A stretch of 41,181 nucleotides of DNA from Cochliopodium minus (taxonomy: Eukaryota > Discosea > Himatismenida > Cochliopodiidae), in assembly GCA_024220525.1 (NCBI GenBank), contig JAMYWO010000027.1:168038-209218 (forward strand). The letters are read 5' to 3'. Positions 32,301-41,181 of the stretch are shown piece by piece. The translations under genes were made by a program, and so were the position numbers. The notes under the pieces are model-generated. The model had not been told where the DNA came from. It ran no database searches and saw nothing but the letters and a program-made list of their open reading frames with translations. Numbering within the stretch: position 1 is the stretch's first letter; each line of letters opens with the position of its first letter.

Positions 32301-35300
32301 TTATAATTTCATAATAATTTTTTAAAAAAAGTGAAATATCTGGTTGAAAATGGAGCAGATTTAAATGGATTGGATGGAGAAAAAAAGTAATAACAAAAAA
32401 AAAAAATTATTAAATTAACAAATTATCAATGAAATTAAAATACAGTACTCCTTTGATGCTTGCTTGTGAATATTCCCTTAACTATGAATTTACAAAATAT
32501 ATGATCGAAAAAGGAGCTTCTTTGAATTTAAGGAATGAAGATAAACACTCTTCTTTTTACTTTATTCTTAAAAGCAATGATCGGATGTCTGATTTAGTAA
32601 ATTTGTGTATTCAGAAAGGAGCCACTGACTTTGATGGGGCAATCATTGGTCTTTGTAGAGCTTATCAATCAGAAGTAGAGGAATTTAAATTATTGATTGA
32701 AAAAAAAGCAAATGTGAACACAAGAGATATTGATGGTAAAATGATAAAACAGCAAATTTTTTTATTTTTTTATTTTTTATTTTTTTATTTTTATGATTTA
32801 ATTTATTTTTTTTTAGGAAAAACACCTCTTCATCACATATGTGAACATTCTTGTTCAATCGAAATACTGAATTACTTGTTGGAACAAAAAGCAGATTTGA
32901 ACTCGTATGATAACGAAGCAAACACACCGTACTATTATTATTGTAAATCCCAAGTTTTGGATCAAGAAAGATACGATTTGTTTGTAAAACATGGGCTTGA
33001 AGAATTCGAACAAGGTTTGTATGGAGCTTGCAAAAATGATTCTTTGGGGTTAGAAATGTTGAAATTGGTAATCAAAAATGTGAATTCAAACAAACCAAGT
33101 GAAAGCACAGACGGTTCAAAGTGTAAAAAAAAAAAAAAAATTTTTTATTAATTTAATTAATTTAATTAATCAAATTCTTTTTGGAAAAAATAAGTTCCTA
33201 TTTCTTTTCTATGCGAAAACAATACTGTTGATTTCGATTTGTTAAACCTTTTGATAGATAGTGGATCTAATATTAATGTAATTGATAAAAATGGAAGAAC
33301 ACCTCTTCATTACCTGTGTAAAAGTTATGTACCAAAGCTGGAAGTTGTGAAAGTAATATTTATTTATTTTTTCAAAATTTTTTATTTTTTATATTAATTT
33401 AATTTTTTTTTTAAAAAGTTATTGGTAGAAAAAAAAGCAGATCTTAACATTAGAGATGAAGAAGAAAAAACAGCATTCAACTATCTATACAAAAATAGTA
33501 ACCAAAGTGCAATTGAAATATCACAATATCTTATAGAAAAGGGACACATGAATGATTGGGACCATTCATTGAGGTGTGCTTGTTCGAACGACTCTCTTTC
33601 TTATGAAATCATCAAAATGCTGGTAGAAAAGGGTGCAAATCCCAATATAAAAGGTAGAGAAGAGTATGGAATTGGTGGAAGATCTTCATTACATCAACTT
33701 TGTGGAAATGGAGGACTAAATTCTGAAATTTTAGTAAAAAAAAAAAAAAAAAAAATTTTTTTTTTTTGAAAATTTTTATTTCGTTTAATTTTTATTTTCT
33801 TTTTATTTCGGAATCAGGAATTTCTTCTTACTAACAAAGCTGACCCAAATTTCAAAGATACAAATGGGATAACACCTTTTCATTCATATCTATCTGGAGA
33901 AAACATCTCCAGTGAATATACAGAGATCCTCCTCAAAAACAAAGCAGATCCCAACTTGATAGGTAAAAAAAAAAAAAACGTTCAAATTTATTTCTTAAAA
34001 AAAAACAAAATTTTTATTTATTTTTCAAAGATAACAATCAACAAAATTCCCTTTATTTTGCAAGTAAAAATAGAAAAGCATTACTCGAAGTAATTGAGTT
34101 GTTGGTACAATATGGTTGAAAAAAAAAAATTTTATTAATTTCTATTAAATTTTCATTTTTTAATAAATTTTATTTTAAAAGGTGCAAATGATTTTACAAT
34201 TGGACTTCATGGAGTTTGTAGTAGTGAAAAACCAAACATCGAAATCGCTAAATATTTTTTGGAGAAAAAGGCAGACCCTTGCAAAATGATAAAGACCAAA
34301 TATAGGTCATACAACTCTTTGATGAGGGCTTGTGAAATGGATCAAAGCAAAGATCTCGTTCAACTTTTACTTTCTACTGACAAAAACATAACTAAAGCAA
34401 AAAACAAATCTGGTCAAACAGCAATTGTATTTTTTTTTATAATTATTTTTAATTTTTTATTTTTTATTTTTATATTTTTTCGTAATAAATTTATTTTTAA
34501 AAGCACTTGGCTTGTGATTCACATTACATTGATCCTGAAGTAACACTTCTTTTGTCCAAAAAATATGAGCCAAACCAACTCGATTCTCATAAAAAAACTG
34601 CTTTACATTATTTATCAGATTGCAAATACTGCATTCCATTAAAGTATTTTGAAATCTTCTTGGAACTTAAATATGATAATGATCTCTTGGGTAAAAAAAT
34701 AAAAAAAAAATTTATTTATGTTTTTCTTTATTTAATTAATTTCTTTTAAACTATAGATGAAAACGGTAATAATTTTTTTTTTCATTTAAAAATTTAATGT
34801 TAATTTTTATTTTGCAATACAGGAGATTCTCCCTTCAAAATTGCTTGCAAAAATTTTTATCTGTAAAAAAACATTCTTCATCTATTTTTTTGTTTTCATC
34901 ACTATTTTTATTTTCTGTTTTGTTTTAAATAGTGAGTTGGAGTGTAAGAATTTTTTATCAACAATTAATTTTTAATTACAATTTTAACAAAAAAAAATAA
35001 AAAAATAGATCCATTTTTGTTTTTATCGAAGGGTGTTAAAAACTTTGACCAAGGACTTTTGGGATCTGTTCAGACAATGAGAAATAAATTAGAACTCATT
35101 AAAGTAAATAAATTTTTAAAAGAGAATTAATTAAAAAAAAAAAACTTATTTAAACAATCATAAATTTTATTAAATATAATCGGAAATAAACTGATTTAAT
35201 TTAATTTAATTTAATTTAATTTGAATAATTTTTTTTTAAAAAAAAAAAAGATTTTAATTGAAAAAGGAGCAAACATAAACTCAAGAGACAAGCGAAGAAA

Positions 35301-38058
35301 AAACTCATTACATTTGTTGTCTGAACATTATTCCCATTATGACATTGCGAAATATCTCATTACAAAGGGAATCAACGTAAATGAAAGGGACGATGATGGC
35401 TTCACTCCTCTTTTTTACGCTTGCAAAAATAATAGGTCAACTTATGAATTTATTCTACTCTTGTTGGATTCAGGTTAAAAAAAAAAAAATCGAAAATTAT
35501 TAACTTAATAATAAAATAAAATAAACAGAAATGAAAAAAAATTTGACAAATAAATTTATTAAAAAAAAAAATAAAAATAAAATTAAAATGAAAAAAAAAA
35601 TAAAATCACATAAAATAAAATCAATTAAAATAAAATTTGAAGTAAATTTTAATTAAAATAAGTAAACTTTAATAAAATTTTATTTTAAAGGAGCAAATAA
35701 TTGGAATGACGGATTATATGGAGCTTCAAAGTCTTCCAATTTGGAACTAATCAATTTGATGATTGAAAAAGGAGCAGACAATTTCACTCGTGCATTAGTT
35801 ATCATGTGTGACTCAGGGTACCAACACATCAACTTAGATTGTTTAAAATTACTTGTAAAATGTGGTGCCGATGTAAATGGATTTGATCCTTCTTCTAACA
35901 AAGGATGTTTAGGAATTTATGTGCAAAATTCTTCTTCAAATTCTAAAGTTGTTCAAGTAAAAAAAAAAAAATCCAAATTTTATTTTTAATTTTTGTTTTA
36001 TTTTTATTTTTATAATTTTTTTTATTTTATTTTTTAATTTTTATTTTTTATTTTTTAATTTATTTTTTATTTTTTTTTTATTTTTATAATTTTTTATTTT
36101 TAATTTTTAATTTTTAATTTTATTTCATTATTATTTATTTTTATTTCACACCTAAATTTTATTTTAGTATCTTTTGTCTCAAAAAGCAGATCCAAAAATA
36201 AAATATCCCGGAAATGAAGACACAGTTTTGATTTCTTCTGTCTCAGGGTATAACAGGAAAAAAATTCAAAAAATACAAAAAATTCAAATTTGTCTTTTAT
36301 AAAATAAAATAAAATAAATAAAATAAATAAAATAAAAAAAATATAAAAAATATAAAAAATATAAAAAATATAAAATAATAAAAATCTAAAAATAATTAAA
36401 ATTTAAATAAAATAATTATTAAAAAACAAATTGATTAATTTTAAAAAATTTTAAAAGGGGAGGATTGAGAATTGCAAATTTGCTTGTCGAGTCAGGATTG
36501 GATGTGAATGAGACAGACTCTAAAGGAGAAACCTGTCTCTACAGAATTTGCATGGAAGATAACATTCCCTTGTTGAACTATCACATAGAAAAGGGATCAA
36601 ATAATTGGGACAGTGGTTTGAGAGGAGCTGCTTTTTGTAAATAAAATAATTTTTTTTAAAAAATTTTTTAAAAATAAAATTAATCTTAAACTTATTCCTT
36701 TTTGAAAAATTTTTTTAGATGGTAATATGAATATGGTTGAGTTGATGATATCGCAAGGTGCTAAAGGTAAAAAACCATAAATTGATATTTTCTTATCTTC
36801 ATAATTTTTCAGTTAATATTTTTATTTCTTAATTTTAAATCTTTATTTTATTTTATTTTTTAATTTTAATTTTTAATTTTAAATCTTTATTTTATTTTTT
36901 AATTTTAATTTTTAATTTTTAATTTTTAATTTTTAATTTTATTTTTTAATTTTAATTTTTAATTTTTAATTTTTTAATTTTAATTTTATAATATTTAATT
37001 TTTAATATTTTTTATAAAATAAATATTAATTTTTAAGAATAAATATTTATTTAAAACTTTTTTTTAAAAAAGATTTAAATGGTGCATTTATGAAATCTAC
37101 TTTAAGAGACAATTTTGACGTTATGAAATATCTCTTGGAAAGAAAAGCAGATATTAACCATAAAAACGAAGAAGGAGGGTCTGCTCTTAGTTTGTTTTGT
37201 GGGAAAAAAAACAATTTAATTGTCCAATATCTTTTGGAAAATGGTGCTAATGATTATGAAGGAGGATTATCTGGTAAAAAAAAAAACTTTATCGATTTTT
37301 GAATTTATTTTTGAATTTATTTTTATTTTTATTATTTTAGTTTATTATTTTACTTATTTTTTTTTCTTTTTATTTTATTTTATTTTATTTATTAAAAATA
37401 AGGATGTTGTCTTTCGGGTGATTTGAAAAATATAGATTTTATGATTTGTAAAGGTGCAAAAGATTTCAACAGAGGTCTCAAAAATGCTTTTAAACAAGAA
37501 ATCATCAACAAAATGATTTCTTTAGGAGCAAATAATTATACGTACCAAGAAATCCTATTTTATTTATTTTTATTTTTATTTTTATAAAGTTTCAATTAAT
37601 TTATATTTTTAATTAGTGATGCTTTACCAAAATTTTTTGTTGGAAATGGAAAATTTAGACAAGAAGAGGCACTCTTTTTGATTGAGAAGAGAGCGGACAT
37701 TAACAAATTGATTAAAGGGAAGAATTGCTTTCATCTTTCTATTGAATCTTCTAATCAATATGAAGAAAATGAAATCAAGATTAACTTTTTATTGAAACAT
37801 GGTAGATAAAGAATTTTTATTTTTTAAAGAATTTTTTTATTTTTTTTTTTATTAGCTGACATAAATGTTTTGGACGATGATGGAAACAGCTTGATTCATT
37901 ATTCTTGCATAAAAAAGAACTACACTTATACTCAAGCACTTCTCGAGAAGAAAATAGATCTCTCCCTTATCAACAAAAAAGGGAAATCTGTCCAACAAAT
38001 TTGTAAAGAAAATGGCTTTCTCGATTATGGATCTGATTTAAATTTGAAAACTAAATAA
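29379..38058 (+). CDS. Giant ankyrin-repeat protein, 39 exons, 1800 residues
   Basis: I could join 39 exons in one frame from ATG 29379 to TAA 38056-38058, 5403 coding bases. Exons: 29379-29500, 29559-29569, 29631-29654, 29720-29785, 29844-29969, 30036-30233, 30292-30375, 30435-30653, 30713-30727, 30774-30925, 30980-30995, 31060-31095, 31148-31387, 31461-31598, 31656-31676, 31751-32210, 32267-32277, 32332-32386, 32446-32735, 32817-33122, 33195-33352, 33419-33733, 33818-33962, 34031-34114, 34182-34426, 34504-34690, 34757-34765, 34823-34862, 34933-34943, 35009-35103, 35251-35473, 35691-35956, 36168-36247, 36458-36636, 36719-36766, 37073-37273, 37403-37541, 37617-37801, 37856-38058. Nearly all of it is ankyrin repeat, with canonical units (G.TPLHYLC...LLIEKGANVN) alternating with a variant (DFDGALRGAC...). 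No signal peptide or membrane segment. Likely a cytosolic scaffold; partner unknown. Confidence 0.85.
35193..35222. repeat. (AATTT)n microsatellite in an ankyrin-gene intron
   Basis: Five to six perfect AATTT units directly before the acceptor region of the exon at 35251. Confidence 0.8.
36300..36385. repeat. AAAAT / ATAAAAAAT tandem repeats in an ankyrin-gene intron
   Basis: First a run of ATAAA(ATAAA) units, then about four copies of a 9-base ATAAAAAAT unit, in the intron after the exon ending at 36247. Confidence 0.75.
36835..37010. repeat. TTTTTAA-rich tandem block in an ankyrin-gene intron
   Basis: A block starting TTTTAAATCTTTATTTTATTTT is present twice (near 36834 and 36885), followed by many TTTTTAATT units. 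It accounts for most of the roughly 300-base intron between the exons at 36719-36766 and 37073-37273, the longest in the gene. Confidence 0.7.
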
Positions 38059-38097
38059 ATAAATTTAAAAAATAAATTAAAAAACAAAAAATTAATT

Positions 38098-41021
38098 TTA
38101 ATTTTCAATGTTTGTGGTTTTTCTTTTTTCCAATTTAGGACCCCAAACTTCTATTACAGATCTCATCTCTATTTCACTCCTCACAAATCTATTTAGACAA
38201 AGACCACTCACAGGAACTATGTGAAATTGTTGTTCTTTGGGGTTGTCTTCCAATCTTCTCATTTCAAAGAGATATTCCAAATCTTTAATAGTGTCACCCA
38301 ACTTTTAAAAATAAAAATAAAAATAAAAATAAAAATAAAAATAAAAATAAAAAAATAAAAATAAAAGTAAAAAATAAAAATAAAAATAAAAAAAAATTTA
38401 AAAATAAAATAATAAATAAAAAATTAAACAATATTTTACTCTTTCAAATAATGAAACGTCAAAATTGTTTTTTTTGTTTTCAAGATTTATTTCGAGGTTT
38501 TTGAGATCACTTTGAGAGATTTTCTTGAAAGGGAGGAAGAGATGGTGTTGAAGGACGTATGTTGTTTGGAGTATGTGGTTTTCAATGTTGGGATAAATAA
38601 TGCTTTTGAGGTGTTCACTAAGTTGATACAATGACTTGTCTTTCCAAACCAATTTATTTTCTCTTTCATTGTTTGGAAAAAGATTAAATTGAAAAATAAA
38701 AATAAAAATAAAAAATTCGAAATAAAAAATTTGAAATAAAAAATTTGAAATAAAAATAAAATAAAAAAATTAAAAAAAATAAAATGAATACAAGTTATCA
38801 TTTTTATCTTCATCTTCGACACCATTATAATTCTCTAAAAGATGTTTCAATAATTTGTGATTGGATTTGACAGCACAAAAATTGATGGGAGGCATGTTGA
38901 TGTAATCAAATGGAGTGCAGTTGTCTATGTATCCTTTGTTGCTCAAATATTCGGTGGTTGTGTTCATAATCACTGTATGCCACCAATTTGTTAGATTATC
39001 TTTTTCTCTTCCATCTAAGTATTCTTATAAAAAAAAATAATTTAAATGATAAATAATAAATAAACTTTCAAAAAATAAATAAAAAAAATAAATTTAAATA
39101 AAAAAGAAAAAGTTTAAAAAAATAATTATCAATAAAACAAAAATAAAAATATGAAATAAAATAAAAATAATTTAAACAAATTTGATAAAAAAAAATAATG
39201 TAAAATAAAAAGGAAAAAAATTATTTAAAACTAAAAAAAATTTGAATTTAAAATGAAATCTAAAATAATTTAATTAAAATAAAAAAAAACAAAAATAAAA
39301 AATTTAAGAATAAAATATTAATAAAATAAAAAGTACTATCAAAAACCATATCCATGCTTTCAGTCAGCTCTTTAAAATAATTCTCCAACTTCAAAATTAA
39401 AACTTTGTGCTGAGCAACTAAAGAGTCCTGAACAACTATTCCCTCTACGTTCTGAACGATTTTGTTGAGGAGGAAAACAGGGAAGACTGTTAAATCCATG
39501 TTTTTGATTCTCTCGAAGAAATTTCGTTTAAATTTCAATATTTGTGGATGTTTCTCCTCTTTTTCGTCCATTTGGTACACGATTTGTCTCATCTTAGTTG
39601 TTTGGTCCACTGTGTTCACTATTTCAACAATTTGGATGTTTTCCATTGTATTTGGAAATCTCAAGTCATCAATATCATTTAAAATTTGTTCTTTTACGTC
39701 TAAAATGAAAATATAAATTTTCGGAGAAGAAAATAAATCAAAAAATAAAAAAAAATAATCAAAATAATAAAAATTTGTAAAAAAAAACTTTGTTAAATTT
39801 TTGGAGAACAAATTAAAAAAATTTAAATTTATAAAAATTATTTCAAAAAAAATTTTATAACAAAAATTTTAAACAATATTCAATAAATTAAGAAATGTAA
39901 ATAAAAAATTTTTGAAAAAAAAATATTAAAAAAAATTTTTTAAAAAAATACTTTTTTCTTTCATTTTTTCTTTCAAGAGGGAATAAAGATAATTTTTAAC
40001 ATCACTTTCAAACTCTTCATGAAGCTCGTTATAAACATCTTTGACGAAATATCCCAATGTGAAAAGCCCCGAATTGAGGTATCTTATGCAATTAGGTGGG
40101 AATTTCAGGATTTTAGAATTTTCGATAGGAACCACTACTGACTCTGCTCCGTCTGTTTTTATCTTTAAAATAATTTTGAAAAAATTTAATATTTCAACAA
40201 AAAATCTTTTTATATAAAAATAATAAAATCTGAAGAAAATTTCTAAAAAAAAAATTTTGAAATTTGTTCAAAATGAAATTACTTTAAATTTTTACAAGAA
40301 TTTAAAAAATAAAATTAAAATGTAAAAAAAACCTCTTAATTTGGAAATAAAATACGAAAAAATTATTTTAAAAAATTAATTATATTTTTTACTTCTACTG
40401 TTTTAGGAGTGACGAATCTGAAGAACCTTCCATATTTGTGAACACCTTTCTCTTTGAAATCCTCGTAAATGATAAGGTCCCCATCTTTCATGTCGAAAAG
40501 ATCCTTCTTGATGAACTTGCACAAGTTTTGTACTTGAAATTTCAAATCAGAAGGATCTTCTATTTCTCCCCACCTCAAAACCTTTCTTTCTAATCAAAAA
40601 GTTTTAATTTTTAAATCATAAAATACAAAATTTTTTTAAAAAAAAAATCCAAAAATATTCAAAAAATAATGAAATATTAATATTGAAAATTTTTTAAATT
40701 CTATAAAAATATAAATATAAAAATAACATTGGATAATAAAAAAAGTAAAACCATATTCTTCTGCAGTAAATTTAGTTGTATTTCCTTCTCTTTGAAAAAG
40801 ATTTTTTAAAAAAAATTAATCTTAGCTTTAAAAGAAAATTACATTTGTTTGATGTCTGTCTCTTTTTTTATTTCTGACATAACTTGGATCGAAACATTCA
40901 ATCCTATCAGACTATTATCCGTATTTACTTGGTGAGATGAGATGTATTCAATGCCTCTATTCACAAAGTTGATTGTTTTTTCATTTTTCTTGTCAGTCAA
41001 TTGTTTGTATCTATTCAATAA
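38098..41021 (-). CDS. Protein of unknown function, N-terminal part outside or unresolved
   Basis: Eight exons on the minus strand keep one frame: 41021-40843, 40789-40752, 40589-40393, 40162-39952, 39699-39337, 39023-38792, 38662-38440, 38301-38098; 548 residues plus stop. The first exon listed has no ATG and opens at a splice acceptor, so the gene starts further upstream. It is a soluble mixed helix/strand protein without membrane segments. Visible stretches include KFIKKDLFDMKDGDLIIYED, YGRFFRFVTPKTVE, PPNCIRYLNSGLFTLGYF, LTNWWHTVIMNTTTEYL and a C-terminal HIVPVSGLCLNRFVRSEIE. Cys, Trp and Tyr are well distributed as in a folded enzyme or scaffold, but I recognise no family. The second intron uses a GTTTTA donor. 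The 3' end is 39 bases from the ankyrin stop, tail-to-tail. Confidence 0.6.
38304..38396. repeat. (AAAAAT)n microsatellite in an intron of the unknown gene
   Basis: About a dozen AAAAAT units with a few length variants and one G interruption, in the last intron of the minus-strand gene. On the gene strand this reads TTTTTA, the same unit as the Piezo-intron microsatellite. Confidence 0.8.
38694..38762. repeat. AAATTTGAAATAAAA tandem repeat in an intron of the unknown gene
   Basis: Three near-identical 15-base units, one with a C for T change, flanked by AAAAAT units. Confidence 0.7.
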
Positions 41022-41181
41022 CTTTTTTTTTTTTCAATTTATTTAAAGGAGTTATAAATTTTTTTTGTTTTATTATTAATTCATGAATTCTCAATTGAGA
41101 TTTGAAAGGATAATATGTTTCTTTATGATAATTATTGATATTTCATGAATTTTTAAACATGGATATCATTTATATTTTTAT
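41022..41181. other. Right edge: probable intron or 5' flank of the unknown gene
   Basis: A/T-rich sequence with stops in all frames on the minus strand. It should hold an intron and perhaps the first exon of the truncated gene, but no ATG with a usable donor could be supported. Confidence 0.3.

Noticed and set aside
1-41181. Transposons, LTR or other virus-like elements, CRISPR arrays, rRNA or tRNA genes
   Set aside because: No reverse transcriptase, integrase, transposase, capsid-type frame, terminal repeat pair, spaced direct repeats or RNA-gene signature was seen on either strand. The repeats present are simple A/T microsatellites inside introns.
1-41181. Non-standard genetic code
   Set aside because: Long single-exon genes (DD3-3 exon 3, thioredoxin, the RING gene) have no internal TAA, TAG or TGA and all end at ordinary stops with the expected family C-termini.

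Overview
The window is nuclear DNA of a very AT-rich, intron-rich unicellular eukaryote that uses the standard genetic code. Coding exons are moderately AT-rich. Introns and spacers are almost pure A/T with long homopolymers. Introns are short (about 50-300 nt), usually begin GTAA(A/G) and end in T- or A-rich sequence plus AG. Gene content (a DD3-3 family protein, Piezo, a fascin-like protein, an N-terminal EF-hand/ABM protein, a huge ankyrin protein) suggests an amoeboid protist. I cannot fix the lineage from sequence alone (dictyostelid-like amoebozoan, heterolobosean or anaeramoebid are all possible). No rRNA, tRNA, CRISPR or transposon was recognised.

Layout, left to right: a 5'-truncated fascin-like gene (+, to 860); two tandem minus-strand paralogues resembling divergent heat-shock-factor DNA-binding proteins (957-1844, 2339-3238); a secreted pepsin-type aspartic protease (+, 4076-6143, 10 exons); an alpha/beta hydrolase (-, 6217-7162); a NECAB-like calcium-binding protein (-, 7383-9293); a doubtful small secreted-protein fragment (9636-9877); a DD3-3 family membrane protein (-, 10186-12219); a WD40 protein (+, 12811-14109); thioredoxin (-, 14369-14683); an unknown protein (-, 14966-15763); Elongator subunit ELP5 (+, 16268-17348); Mediator subunit MED22 (-, 17518-18025); a Piezo mechanosensitive channel (+, 18211-25863); the GPI-anchor enzyme subunit PIG-H (+, 26152-26699); the mitochondrial ATP synthase assembly factor ATP10 (+, 26944-27935); a CCCH+RING protein (-, 28030-29085); a 39-exon, 1800-residue ankyrin protein (+, 29379-38058); and a multi-exon unknown gene that runs towards the right edge (-, 38098-41021). 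Spacers are short and many neighbours are arranged head-to-head or tail-to-tail, so there is no operon logic; the genes are ordinary, functionally unrelated neighbours.

The most striking observation is a calponin-homology (CH) domain embedded between transmembrane segments in the N-terminal half of the Piezo channel, a possible direct cytoskeletal tether. The same gene stops, at a microsatellite and a single N, exactly where the pore module should begin, so the assembly probably lost the pore exons. Other points of interest are the alternating two-type ankyrin repeat, its strongly phase-biased introns, micro-exons of 9-16 nt, and two introns that appear to use GC instead of GT.
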